This document shows positions 8,309 through 16,871 of a DNA stretch of 64,000 nt, piece after piece. Origin of the DNA: Dethiosulfatibacter aminovorans DSM 17477 (GTDB taxonomy: Bacteria; Bacillota; Clostridia; Tissierellales; Dethiosulfatibacteraceae); contig NZ_FQZL01000012.1 in the NCBI RefSeq assembly GCF_900142005.1, positions 42,359 to 106,358 of the forward strand, written 5' to 3'. Numbering within the stretch: position 1 is the stretch's first letter; each line of letters opens with the position of its first letter. The notes below the pieces were generated by a model, which did not search any database, was not told the DNA's origin, and saw nothing but the letters and a program-made list of their open reading frames with translations. Both the position numbers and the translations under genes were made by a program.

Positions 8309-9517
8309 TTATAAATTCCTTACTGAATATTCAAGAGTTGACAATGCTGACTCTAACTGTTCAAATGTACACCCGATATTCATCCTGACAAACTGATCCG
8401 AATGTTCGCCGAATGATATGCCGGGATTTACTGCAATACCTGCCTTGCTGACAAAAAAATCCATTAGTTCTGCTCCACTCAAGCCCAAGCCGCTGCAATC
8501 AAGCCACACAAGATATGTTCCTTCAGGCTTTATGGGTTTGATTTCTTTGATATTTGTTTCAAAATAATCAAGCATATAATTACGGTTAGTTTCCAGATAC
8601 TTGAGAAGTTGAATCAGCCACTCTTCTCCATGCTCATATGCCGCAGTAGAAGCAACCATTCCAAAAACATTTCCCCCGTCAAGTTCATAGGATTCAACCA
8701 TCTTGGTAAAAGTTTTTCTCAATTCGATGTTGGGTATAATAATTGAAGATGTTGCAAGTCCTGTCATGCTGAAAGTCTTTCCTGGTGAAATACATGTTAT
8801 GGTAATATCTTCAAACTCCTTGCAAATACTAGCAATTGGAGTATATTGATTTTCCTCGTATACAATATCGGAATGTATGTCATCAGAAACAATAAGTATG
8901 TCGTTTTCCAGACAGAATTCTCCAATCCTGCAAAGTTCATCTTTTGTCCATACTCTACCTGTTGGATTGTGCGGGTTGCATAGAAATATCATCTTAACTT
9001 TCTTTTCTGTTTCATTTTTTTCCATTTCTAGATTCATCAACTTTACACTTCGGTTCAATCCGTTAAAATCAATACTGTACCTGGTTCCTTCGTATTTCAA
9101 ACAACTTTCAACAACTATTCTGCCTTGATCTTTTACTGCATTAAAGAAGGGAGGATATGCTGGCGAAGGAACTATTATTCCATCACCAACATTTGTAAAA
9201 CATGATACACAAAAACTCAATGCCGGTACTATCCCAGGGCTAAAAACTATCCAGTCATTTTCAATATTCCAATCATGTCTCTTTTTCATCCATTCCGATA
9301 TGGTATTATAGTATTTGTCATCTCTGAAAGTGTATCCATATATGCCATGTTTTGCCCTTTCTACAATGCTGGCAATCACTTTTTCAGGTGCTCTGAATTC
9401 CATATCGGCAATCCACATTGAAATTACATCCTCTTTACCATATTTCTCATGAAGTTTATCCCATTTAAAGCAATTAGTGTTTCTTCTATCAACTTTTTCA
9501 TTGAAATCTTTAAGCAT
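8309..9517 (-). CDS. MalY/PatB-type pyridoxal-phosphate C-S lyase
   Basis: Fold-type I PLP enzyme of the MalY/PatB (cystathionine beta-lyase) group. The N-terminus KVDRRNTNCFKWD is diagnostic of the family, the substrate-binding CNPHNPTGRVW is present, and the PLP lysine lies in SPGKTFSMTG. An upstream TTG would add 12 residues, but the ATG at 9517 has GCGGAGGATAGGCAG in front and gives 402 residues, close to PatB length. Members cleave cystathionine, cysteine or related thioethers to pyruvate, ammonia and a thiol, and some act as aminotransferases. It sits between hutH (55 nt upstream) and nhaC (25 nt downstream) in a likely amino-acid degradation unit. Confidence 0.9.
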   Translation of the reverse strand: MLKDFNEKVDRRNTNCFKWDKLHEKYGKEDVISMWIADMEFRAPEKVIASIVERAKHGIYGYTFRDDKYYNTISEWMKKRHDWNIENDWIVFSPGIVPALSFCVSCFTNVGDGIIVPSPAYPPFFNAVKDQGRIVVESCLKYEGTRYSIDFNGLNRSVKLMNLEMEKNETEKKVKMIFLCNPHNPTGRVWTKDELCRIGEFCLENDILIVSDDIHSDIVYEENQYTPIASICKEFEDITITCISPGKTFSMTGLATSSIIIPNIELRKTFTKMVESYELDGGNVFGMVASTAAYEHGEEWLIQLLKYLETNRNYMLDYFETNIKEIKPIKPEGTYLVWLDCSGLGLSGAELMDFFVSKAGIAVNPGISFGEHSDQFVRMNIGCTFEQLESALSTLEYSVRNL

Positions 9518-9572
9518 CTGCCTATCCTCCGCTACTTTTACTGATTTTTCCAAGTATCTTTAACAAGTTTCT

Positions 9573-11234
9573 TTAAAATGCACCTACCTCCCTTACAACT
9601 TCATTCAATATGGATTTGTCTTCAACCGATTCTATTGCAGCCTTGGACTGATTAGGCATGTATGAATCGTCATTAGTGAAAGGTATTCTTTCCCGCAACA
9701 GATCGTAAGCCGCCTTTGTTCCCCTTCCCAGCTCAAACTGGCCAAGGTGTTTCTCTGTAATGTATATCCCTCTTGCTGCCAGCAAGAATTCTATTCCAAG
9801 TATCCTGTTCAAGTTGCCTATTATCTGCTGAAGCTTCCTGCATGCCCAGGGAGCCATGCTGACATGATCTTCCTGATTGCTCTTGGTAGGTATTGTGTCA
9901 ACACTTGCAGGGAAGCATAATGTCTTATTTTCAGATGCAAGAGCTGCTGCAGCACATGAAATTACAGGATATCCGCAGTTAAGCCCTACTGGTTCTCCTA
10001 CAAGCATCGGAGGCAGGCCATAGCTAAGGGTATTGTCACATAAACTGAATATCCTCCTTTCCGATATATTTCCTATCTCAGCTAAAGACATCGATATTAT
10101 ATCCATTGCAAAGGCAATAGGCTCTCCGTGAAAATTGCCACCACTTATAAAATCAAGATTTTGTGTCTCTTCATTCCAAAATACAAGAGGATTATCTGTT
10201 GCAGCATTTATCTCCTTCTCTATAAGGCCTTTTGCATAATCAAAATTGTCTCTGCACGCCCCCTGTACCTGTGCCAAGCATCTCAAGGAATAAAGATCTT
10301 GTACTCTTGGCTGGTAATTTGGGTGAAGCACATCATCCTTGAGATGCACTTTTCTTGCCTCTTCCGTTGTTCTTTTGCTACCCTCAACCAGTCTTCTGAT
10401 GTTTTCTGCAACCTTGATCTGTCCATCCTGCTTCCTTACCAGGTGTATTCTCTCGTCAAAAGCGGCAAGCTCCCCCCTTACGGCTTCAAGGCTTAATGCT
10501 GCCGAGATTTCAGCCGTAGCAAGCTGCTCCTCCGCATCTGCTACATTCAGAGCAGCCATACCTGCAAACATGGTTGTTCCATTTATCAGAGCAAGACAAT
10601 CCTTTGCCTTTAGCTCAAACTCCTTCGCCAGCCCGGCTTTCTCAAGTGCCTCGGGTGCACTCATTCTTTCGCCCTCAAAATACGCCTCTGCATCTTCGTA
10701 TCCGATCATTACAGATGTCATGTGGGCTAGGGGAGCAAGATCTCCGCATGCTCCAACGGAACCCTGCACAGGAATTACAGGATGCACTCCCTTGTTCAGA
10801 AGATCCACAAGCCTTTCAACAGTCTCCATTCTAAGTCCTGAGACCCCCTGGCAAAATGCATTGAGCCTCACAACCATCGTAGCCCGCACAACCTCTTCAG
10901 ATGCCGGCTCTCCTACTCCTCCACAGTGTGACATTACAATATTCTTCTGGAACCTGTTGTTGTCCTCAGCTGAAATATTGTAATCCTTCAACTTTCCTAC
11001 TCCTGTATTGAACCCGTACACAGGTGGTGCATCATCCGTAATCCAATTTTCGTCAATATGTTTTCTGATCTCTATGATTTTTTTCCTGCTGGCTTCGCAT
11101 ATTTCCACCTTGTAGTTGTTTCTCGCTACATTTACAACATCCTGTATAGTAAGATTGTCTCCATCCAGGACAACTGTTGCGGTGCCTTTGCCTTGATCCA
11201 ACTGTACTCTTTCATCCAGTATTGATTTGTTCAT
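9573..11234 (-). CDS. hutH: histidine ammonia-lyase (HutH) with an A-C-G cofactor triad
   Basis: Member of the aromatic amino-acid lyase family, which deaminates histidine to urocanate using a self-formed MIO cofactor. The 553 residues are slightly longer than the usual 510. The cofactor triad, normally Ala-Ser-Gly, reads Ala162-Cys163-Gly164 in GSVGACGDLAPLAH; the Cys codon is at 10746-10748. The histidine of the SHAVGVG-type motif is kept as SHCGGVG (His103), which favours a histidine substrate over Phe/Tyr. The start has TTTGGAGGAATAAA before ATG. No hutU, hutI or hutG lies in the window. Downstream are malY and nhaC on the same strand; upstream, after a terminator, is a large transcriptional regulator that may control it. 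Confidence 0.9.
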   Translation of the reverse strand: MNKSILDERVQLDQGKGTATVVLDGDNLTIQDVVNVARNNYKVEICEASRKKIIEIRKHIDENWITDDAPPVYGFNTGVGKLKDYNISAEDNNRFQKNIVMSHCGGVGEPASEEVVRATMVVRLNAFCQGVSGLRMETVERLVDLLNKGVHPVIPVQGSVGACGDLAPLAHMTSVMIGYEDAEAYFEGERMSAPEALEKAGLAKEFELKAKDCLALINGTTMFAGMAALNVADAEEQLATAEISAALSLEAVRGELAAFDERIHLVRKQDGQIKVAENIRRLVEGSKRTTEEARKVHLKDDVLHPNYQPRVQDLYSLRCLAQVQGACRDNFDYAKGLIEKEINAATDNPLVFWNEETQNLDFISGGNFHGEPIAFAMDIISMSLAEIGNISERRIFSLCDNTLSYGLPPMLVGEPVGLNCGYPVISCAAAALASENKTLCFPASVDTIPTKSNQEDHVSMAPWACRKLQQIIGNLNRILGIEFLLAARGIYITEKHLGQFELGRGTKAAYDLLRERIPFTNDDSYMPNQSKAAIESVEDKSILNEVVREVGAF

Positions 11235-11293
11235 TTTATTCCTCCAAATGATTGTTTATTTGTCTTTATTGTACTCATTGGCCATAAAAGAAA

Positions 11294-11329
11294 TATAAAA
11301 AAAAATATCAAATTCCTATAGGAATTTGA
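11294..11329 (-). terminator. Rho-independent terminator of the SARP-type regulator gene
   Basis: The palindrome TCAAATTCCTA/TAGGAATTTGA (11308-11329) is followed on the minus strand by a long T tract. It separates the regulator from hutH, so hutH needs its own promoter within the remaining roughly 60 bp (TACAAT at 11268-11273 is a candidate -10 with no clear -35). Confidence 0.8.
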
Positions 11330-11369
11330 CATTTTGATAATTATGTATTTGACTATTCATCTTAAATCA

Positions 11370-14363
11370 CTATTTCACTGTTGATTTTATACTAATTTGG
11401 AGATATTTTTCTAGAACCGACTTGATTTCACTTGCCCCTGTACAAATTTCTCCGTTTAGTCTTTTTATTATATACTCTGCACAATTTCTGCATATTCCTT
11501 TTTCATAGCTGCTTTTCAGTTTTTTTGAATACATAATACTTTTTTCAATATATGACTTTGCACTGTCATATTTTCCCATGTCAAAATCCATTCTCGCCAG
11601 ATATGAGTAAGGTATCGACTTGCCCCAGAGCGAATCCGTCATTTTATACAATTCCAATGATTTTTCGAATAACACCCTTGAATCATCGGACTTTCCCATT
11701 TCAAAGAGATACTGTCCGTAATTTGCATAAAATATGGGAGTTCCCCCAAGTGTTTCACTTTCTTCACATAGAGATATCGCCCTTTCGTAATGATTACTGC
11801 CATCTGGATATCTTCCTTCTATCCTGTATGTTTCACCCATCCAGTTGTGCGACGCGGCAAGATTGACAATATATTTATTGATTTCAGTTGAATTCTCGAA
11901 AATCCTTATGGAATCAGCCAAATATTCCCTTGCCTTTTCAATTTCACCTGTCATTATTCCATGATAACCCTTAAGCCTGTACCATATGGCTTTTTCTTCA
12001 TCACACTCATCCTTGACAAGTTCAAGAGACTCCTCAACAATTCTGCCCAAATCATCTTGATCAAATCTATTCATGTAAATGCACACAAGCTGTCTGTTGG
12101 CTTTAATGATATTTTTTTTGTCGATTTGTTTTATTTTTACGCTGTTCAGCATTTTGAGTTTTTCGATATATGTCTTTCCCTTGTCATACTCACCCATCCT
12201 GATATAGTATCTGCCAATCATATGATAAAACATTGATATCTGATTTTTCGTTTCTATTTCCATCAAATCAAGATCTACATTTTCTACCCATTTTGCTATC
12301 CTTGAAAAATGGTGCTCTATGTTTTCACTCTCTATCTTTACTTTCGTTTCATATTGTTTTTCAAAAACCGGGAAGAATTCATGAGCTACGCATAGGTGAT
12401 TATAAAGATACTTTATTGTATATTCTATAAACTTGGCAATATTTCCAGATTTTTCATAATGATATATAATCTTTGAATAATAGAAGGATTCTCTCCCATT
12501 GTCCCTTAACATGTCTTCGAATATTGACGCCGACTTTCCATGTAGAATTTTCTTCTTTGCACGGGACATTTCCGCATATACGTATTCCTGAATCTTCATG
12601 TGAGAAAATTGATATACTATATCATCGTTTTCATACCTTTCAACTACAAGATTGCTCTCAATAAGTTTTTCTAATATGTTTACAAGCTTGATTTCATCAG
12701 TCAGTGATAGATTCATCAAAAACGCCAATCTTACACCGTCAAAATGTACAGATATGATTTCCAGTATCTTCTTTTCCTCATCATTAAGTATGCTGACTCT
12801 CTGGTGGAGCAAGCTTTTTATATTAGAAGTCAGATTGTTAAACATTCCATTCTCAATAAAACTGCTCAACACTTCCTTGATATAAAAAGGGTTTCCTTCC
12901 GTTTCAAGATACAACCTATCCGCCTCATTTTCATCAAGTTCAATATCAGGTGAAATATATCTTGCAGCTTCAATCGTCTCTTCCTTTGAAAATCTGTCAA
13001 GATTTATCACCGAAAGATATCCTGATCTTTCCATGTCATATATCATACCGTCAATTTTTTCCGGGAAAGGCGTCCTTGCCGTCATAAGTAGAAAAAGCGA
13101 CCTGTTTTTATCCATTTGAAGAATATTTCTGATCAAGGAAAGGCTTACATCATCTATCCACTGAATGTCTTCAAAAATTATAATGATCTTCTTGTTCTCG
13201 ATTATCTTTAAAAGAAGATTGACCACCTCCCTTTCTATAACTTCATAGTTGGAAAATATAATATTATCTACTTCCATGTCATTCATGATTTTATCAGTTC
13301 TAAGAAATGGAAAAACAGTGACCAAAGGAGCAACTATATTTAGTGGCAATGTTTCAATAACATCTCTAAAATTTCTTGAAATGTTCTGTATTACTGAATA
13401 CCAAGGCTTCAGTATGAAATTTCTTTCAGCTCTGTAGCATTGAGTCCTGTAAATATTTGCCTTTGAAGAAACTTTATATGTTGAAGAGTCAACAAGACTT
13501 GTCTTGCCTATCCCTTCTTCACCTTTTACAATAATTGAACTAGCTTCATGATCTTCCGAAAAACACTGGATTTCATGCCTTATGGAACTCCTCTCCTTAT
13601 TTCTTCCATAAAGTCTTATCTCGGATTTTTCGGTTTCACCGTAACTGTTTTTCTTTTGAATCCTGTCCCTGTTGATTCTAGCCGCTTCAACCAAGTTCTT
13701 TATTGAAGGACTTGGAGCAATCGCGAGCTCTTCCCTGAATAGATTTTCCAGACAATTGTACAGGTCGATAATCTTCCCAAATTGGCCCTTAGCATCGTAT
13801 ATTTGTATTAAAAGTTCATATGTCCTTTCATCGAATTCGTCAAGCTCCATAACCTTAAGAGCTATCCTTTCAGCATTATCCAGTTCGCCATTGCTTATTT
13901 CATCTTCAATAACAGCTATAGAGTTTTCAATAATAAAAGACCTGGTTTCATTCCTCTTCTCATCAAGCCACTCATTGAATAGACTGCTTTCCTTCAAGAA
14001 ATACGATTTCATGAATTCAACGTCTTCTATATCCACTACTGATATTTTCCCCGATACCAGGTTGTCATAATCGCTTGTTATCCTATATGAATCATTCAAG
14101 CATATTATCCCGCCTGACTTTTTAATAAAAATATCCTTACCCAAAGCTCTTCTGATGGTATATATGCAATTTCTGTAGTTCTGCATGGTTTTTTCCTGGT
14201 TAAGTGTATCTCCCCACAACATGTCTGCTATATCACTCTTAAATGCAGATTTCATCATATAAAGATATATTACAAGCGCTTCTGCCTTTTTAAACGACCA
14301 TTCCGTTCTTTTGCCATTCAACATTATTTCCGGTATTCCGAACAGCTTTAGTTCCAGTTTCAT
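11370..14363 (-). CDS. SARP/BTAD-type transcriptional regulator with ATPase and TPR domains
   Basis: A 997-residue multidomain regulator. Residues 1-90 resemble an OmpR-like winged helix, 95-235 a bacterial transcriptional activation domain (BTAD), and 250-560 a STAND-type AAA ATPase with Walker A GEEGIGKTS (281-289) and Walker B IIIIFED followed by IQWIDD (392-405). The rest is helical, TPR-like repeats. The architecture matches the AfsR/SARP-LAL type, where ligand or protein binding to the TPR/ATPase part licenses DNA binding. The ATG at 14363 was chosen because ACGGAGGTAGAT precedes it and the protein then begins MKLELKLFG, as in such regulators; an open frame reaches 13 codons further. 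It is immediately upstream of hutH-malY-nhaC, so control of that unit is plausible but unproven. Confidence 0.88.
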   Translation of the reverse strand: MKLELKLFGIPEIMLNGKRTEWSFKKAEALVIYLYMMKSAFKSDIADMLWGDTLNQEKTMQNYRNCIYTIRRALGKDIFIKKSGGIICLNDSYRITSDYDNLVSGKISVVDIEDVEFMKSYFLKESSLFNEWLDEKRNETRSFIIENSIAVIEDEISNGELDNAERIALKVMELDEFDERTYELLIQIYDAKGQFGKIIDLYNCLENLFREELAIAPSPSIKNLVEAARINRDRIQKKNSYGETEKSEIRLYGRNKERSSIRHEIQCFSEDHEASSIIVKGEEGIGKTSLVDSSTYKVSSKANIYRTQCYRAERNFILKPWYSVIQNISRNFRDVIETLPLNIVAPLVTVFPFLRTDKIMNDMEVDNIIFSNYEVIEREVVNLLLKIIENKKIIIIFEDIQWIDDVSLSLIRNILQMDKNRSLFLLMTARTPFPEKIDGMIYDMERSGYLSVINLDRFSKEETIEAARYISPDIELDENEADRLYLETEGNPFYIKEVLSSFIENGMFNNLTSNIKSLLHQRVSILNDEEKKILEIISVHFDGVRLAFLMNLSLTDEIKLVNILEKLIESNLVVERYENDDIVYQFSHMKIQEYVYAEMSRAKKKILHGKSASIFEDMLRDNGRESFYYSKIIYHYEKSGNIAKFIEYTIKYLYNHLCVAHEFFPVFEKQYETKVKIESENIEHHFSRIAKWVENVDLDLMEIETKNQISMFYHMIGRYYIRMGEYDKGKTYIEKLKMLNSVKIKQIDKKNIIKANRQLVCIYMNRFDQDDLGRIVEESLELVKDECDEEKAIWYRLKGYHGIMTGEIEKAREYLADSIRIFENSTEINKYIVNLAASHNWMGETYRIEGRYPDGSNHYERAISLCEESETLGGTPIFYANYGQYLFEMGKSDDSRVLFEKSLELYKMTDSLWGKSIPYSYLARMDFDMGKYDSAKSYIEKSIMYSKKLKSSYEKGICRNCAEYIIKRLNGEICTGASEIKSVLEKYLQISIKSTVK

Positions 14364-14417
14364 ATCTACCTCCGTAATGCATCCTTCCTTTTTATACAAC
14401 AATTATATCAACAAAAC

Positions 14418-14455
14418 ATAAAAAAAATATCAAATTTCACAAAAAATTTGATATT
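14418..14455 (-). terminator. Rho-independent terminator of the lipoprotein gene
   Basis: AATATCAAATTT pairs with AAATTTGATATT (about 14427-14455), followed on the minus strand by eight T. It lies between the lipoprotein gene and the SARP gene, close to the SARP promoter region. Confidence 0.7.
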
Positions 14456-14488
14456 TTGATTTTGTTTTTTATATTTTAAGTTGAATTC

Positions 14489-15298
14489 CTATTTTCTTAG
14501 CATAACTGTATCAACTTGCATTGGCCAACTTTCCATAACGCCATTATGATAAACTGTCAATTCGTCTCCAAGTGCAATTTCAGACATGTTTAGTTCCAGC
14601 ATACAACCGCTCGCATTAACGATGTATTCACCATCATCGACATCTTTCATTGACAGAAGCATTTCCCCATTTTCACCACGCTGGATGTCTGTTACTGTTA
14701 ATGATAGTTTGCTGTCTTCATTGAGAATTGTGATTACTGTCTGTAAATCCTTATCCAGACTCATGGCAAAAACTGTTATATTTGTACCTTCCTCAATGTT
14801 TGCAGTCTCATAAGTTTTAAACGTTACTTCCGTATTGTTACTCAAAATCATTAAAGTTTTTTCTTCTGTACCAATAACCTCTCCAGATATGGTATCAATC
14901 GGCATCCCCATATTATTATATGTCATTTTGAAATCATCTTTTATTACTGGCTCCAGGGTGTTAAATCCATCTCCCTTAATTAGTGATACTTCTTGGCCTA
15001 AGTAAAAATCATTTTCTTGTCTCTGATCATATTCAAAGACCTCGACTATATCGCCTGAAATAATATGAATATATTCTCCTTCAAACTGCATTATTTCGCC
15101 TCTAGTGATAGTTTCACCTTCTTTGATGTCATCAGTTGGTGAAGTATTATATCCTTCTTCTGCTCCTTCGTTGTTTTCTTCAGATGGTGTTTCAAGCTCC
15201 TCAGGTTTGTCTATCTCCTGTTCTCCGGATGAATTCTGGCATCCTCCCATTGTTGCTATCACTATAAACAACAACGTAATTATTGCAATTTTCTTCAT
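14489..15298 (-). CDS. lipoprotein of unknown function
   Basis: I do not recognise the family. The 269-residue product has a lipoprotein signal peptide: KK charges, a hydrophobic core and the lipobox TMGGC with Cys20, after which comes a Glu/Asn/Pro/Ser-rich linker to about residue 60. The rest is predicted beta-rich, with repeated short strands such as GEIMQFEGEYIHIISGDIVEVF and GEVIGTEEKTLMILSNNTEVTF, suggesting two or three small barrel-like repeats on the outer face of the membrane. TAGGAGGCAGTT precedes the ATG. It is a single-gene unit with a terminator behind it. Confidence 0.75.
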   Translation of the reverse strand: MKKIAIITLLFIVIATMGGCQNSSGEQEIDKPEELETPSEENNEGAEEGYNTSPTDDIKEGETITRGEIMQFEGEYIHIISGDIVEVFEYDQRQENDFYLGQEVSLIKGDGFNTLEPVIKDDFKMTYNNMGMPIDTISGEVIGTEEKTLMILSNNTEVTFKTYETANIEEGTNITVFAMSLDKDLQTVITILNEDSKLSLTVTDIQRGENGEMLLSMKDVDDGEYIVNASGCMLELNMSEIALGDELTVYHNGVMESWPMQVDTVMLRK

Positions 15299-15421
15299 AA
15301 CTGCCTCCTAATCTAATAATGTCTTTTCAAACCAATTCTAATTTGGTTGATACTTCTTTGACGCTTATTAATTCTTAAAGTTCCAATCATTAAGGGATTT
15401 TTCATACAATCTTAGTATTTC

Positions 15422-15465
15422 AACAAAAAATAGCATCGAAAATACTTATGATTTTCAATGCTATC
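15422..15465 (-). terminator. Rho-independent terminator of pduL-deoC
   Basis: On the minus strand TAGCATTGAAAAT and ATTTTCGATGCTA pair with one mismatch around CATAAGT, and a T6 run follows. Confidence 0.8.
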
Positions 15466-15492
15466 TTGCATGTATTTTAACAATCTATAATT

Positions 15493-16161
15493 TTAGTATC
15501 CTTCGCCGTCTGCTTCCTTTTCAGTAACTATAGCCACTGAAGCACTGGCCCCCAGTCGCTCGGCACCGGCAAATACAAGTTGAACAGCCTTGCTGTAGTC
15601 TCTGATTCCACCGGACGCCTTGACCTTTGCCCTGTCGCCTACGGTTTCCTTCATGAGTCTTACATCTTCCTCGGTAGCACCTCCGGTGCTGAATCCTGTT
15701 GAAGTCTTAACAAAATCTGCTCCTGCCTCTACAGAAAGTTCGCAGGCTTTCACCTTTTCTTCGTCTGTCAGAAGGCATGTCTCTATGATCACCTTTACAG
15801 TCATACCTTCGGAAGCTTCAACAACCGCTTGTATGTCCTCCAGGACAACATCATAACTTTTATTTTTAAGAGCGGCAATGTTTATAACCATGTCAAGTTC
15901 ATCAGCACCTGCCATGACTGCCATTTTAGTTTCAAATGCCTTTACTTCCTTCATTGTGCATCCAAGGGGAAATCCGATTACAGATGTAACCTTTACATCG
16001 CTGCCTTCCAAAAAGTCCTTGACGGCCTTCACGTAATAGGGATTGACACATACCGATGCAAACTTGTATTCCCTGGCTTCCTCACATACTTTCTTCACCT
16101 GATCAATATTTGTATCAGGCTTCAAGATGGTATGATCAATATAAGAAGCTATGTTTTCCAT
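15493..16161 (-). CDS. deoC: deoxyribose-phosphate aldolase
   Basis: Cleaves 2-deoxyribose 5-phosphate to glyceraldehyde 3-phosphate and acetaldehyde by Schiff-base catalysis. The catalytic lysine is in [13 protein letters not shown] (Lys152), with the second active-site lysine in VKASGGIRD (Lys181) and the aspartate in ELDMVIN (Asp90). A GTG three codons upstream lies inside the ribosome binding site GGAGTGA, so the ATG at 16161 is used, giving 222 residues as expected. It is the second gene of a two-gene unit with pduL, 30 nt apart. Confidence 0.95.
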   Translation of the reverse strand: MENIASYIDHTILKPDTNIDQVKKVCEEAREYKFASVCVNPYYVKAVKDFLEGSDVKVTSVIGFPLGCTMKEVKAFETKMAVMAGADELDMVINIAALKNKSYDVVLEDIQAVVEASEGMTVKVIIETCLLTDEEKVKACELSVEAGADFVKTSTGFSTGGATEEDVRLMKETVGDRAKVKASGGIRDYSKAVQLVFAGAERLGASASVAIVTEKEADGEGY

Positions 16162-16191
16162 TTGAATCACTCCATTTATTTTTTAATTCAA

Positions 16192-16764
16192 TTATTTGAT
16201 AAGCTCTACCAAATCACAGTTCTTAACGCCTGCAGCATTTCCTTCTTCTACGTCAACGTGCATTTCAAGGGCATATGAAGGGCTTACTCTAATAAGTACA
16301 TTCTTGAATACAAGAGCTCTTTCTCCAACAGTCTTGATGCTTACTATCTGCTTGTCTTCAACTCCGAATTCCTTTGCATCGTCCGTGTGCATGTGTATAT
16401 GTCTTCCGGCTGCTATAAGACCTTTCTCCAGCTCAACTTCGCCTTTAGGTCCAACCAGCTTGACTCCAGGAGTTCCATCAAGCTTTCCTGATTCCCTGAT
16501 TGGAACCTCTGTTCCCAAAGTGAATCCGTCTGAAAGTGATACTTCAACCTGTGACTCTTTTCTTGCAGGTCCAAGTACTCTTACTCCCTTGATTGTTCTC
16601 TTAGGTCCAACAAGATCAACTTTTTCGTCGCATGCATACTGACCTGGCTGAGACAAGTCCTTTATTGGTGTCAACTCATATCCTTCGCCGAACAATACGT
16701 CTATGTCTGCCTGTGAAAGATGTACATGTTTATTTGATAGTGCTATTGGTAATTTAGTTTTCAT
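16192..16764 (-). CDS. pduL: phosphate propanoyltransferase PduL
   Basis: Interconverts acyl-CoA (acetyl- or propanoyl-CoA) and acyl phosphate. PduL domains with zinc-binding histidines are visible in SNKHVHLS (residues 10-17) and GRHIHMHTDD. The 190 residues contain no obvious N-terminal encapsulation peptide of the microcompartment type, since the protein starts directly with the first strand. It is paired with deoC and has no shell-protein genes nearby. This suggests a cytosolic role, for example in turning DeoC-derived acetaldehyde, after oxidation to acetyl-CoA by an enzyme elsewhere, into acetyl phosphate. That linkage is inference. TTAGGAGGATATATTAA precedes the ATG. Confidence 0.93.
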   Translation of the reverse strand: MKTKLPIALSNKHVHLSQADIDVLFGEGYELTPIKDLSQPGQYACDEKVDLVGPKRTIKGVRVLGPARKESQVEVSLSDGFTLGTEVPIRESGKLDGTPGVKLVGPKGEVELEKGLIAAGRHIHMHTDDAKEFGVEDKQIVSIKTVGERALVFKNVLIRVSPSYALEMHVDVEEGNAAGVKNCDLVELIK

Positions 16765-16798
16765 TTAATATATCCTCCTAATTATAACTGACATTAAG

Positions 16799-16827
16799 AT
16801 TATATATAGGAAGGACTGTTAATACAA
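16799..16827 (-). promoter_or_regulatory. sigma-A promoter of pduL-deoC
   Basis: TTGTAT (16822-16827), 17-bp spacer, TATAAT (16799-16804) on the minus strand; the leader would be about 28 nt. Confidence 0.6.
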
Positions 16828-16871
16828 CGAATTAATTCTTATTAATTATTAAGAAATTCTTAATAATTTCT

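Noticed and set aside
10339..10983. 214-codon open frame opposite hutH
   Set aside because: It mirrors a high-confidence gene, is Ser/Ala-rich as expected from antisense of its codons, and has no ribosome binding site.
16844..16868. AATTATTAAG/CTTAATAATT hairpin after aroA as terminator
   Set aside because: Purely A/T stem with no following T run on the minus strand; not convincing.
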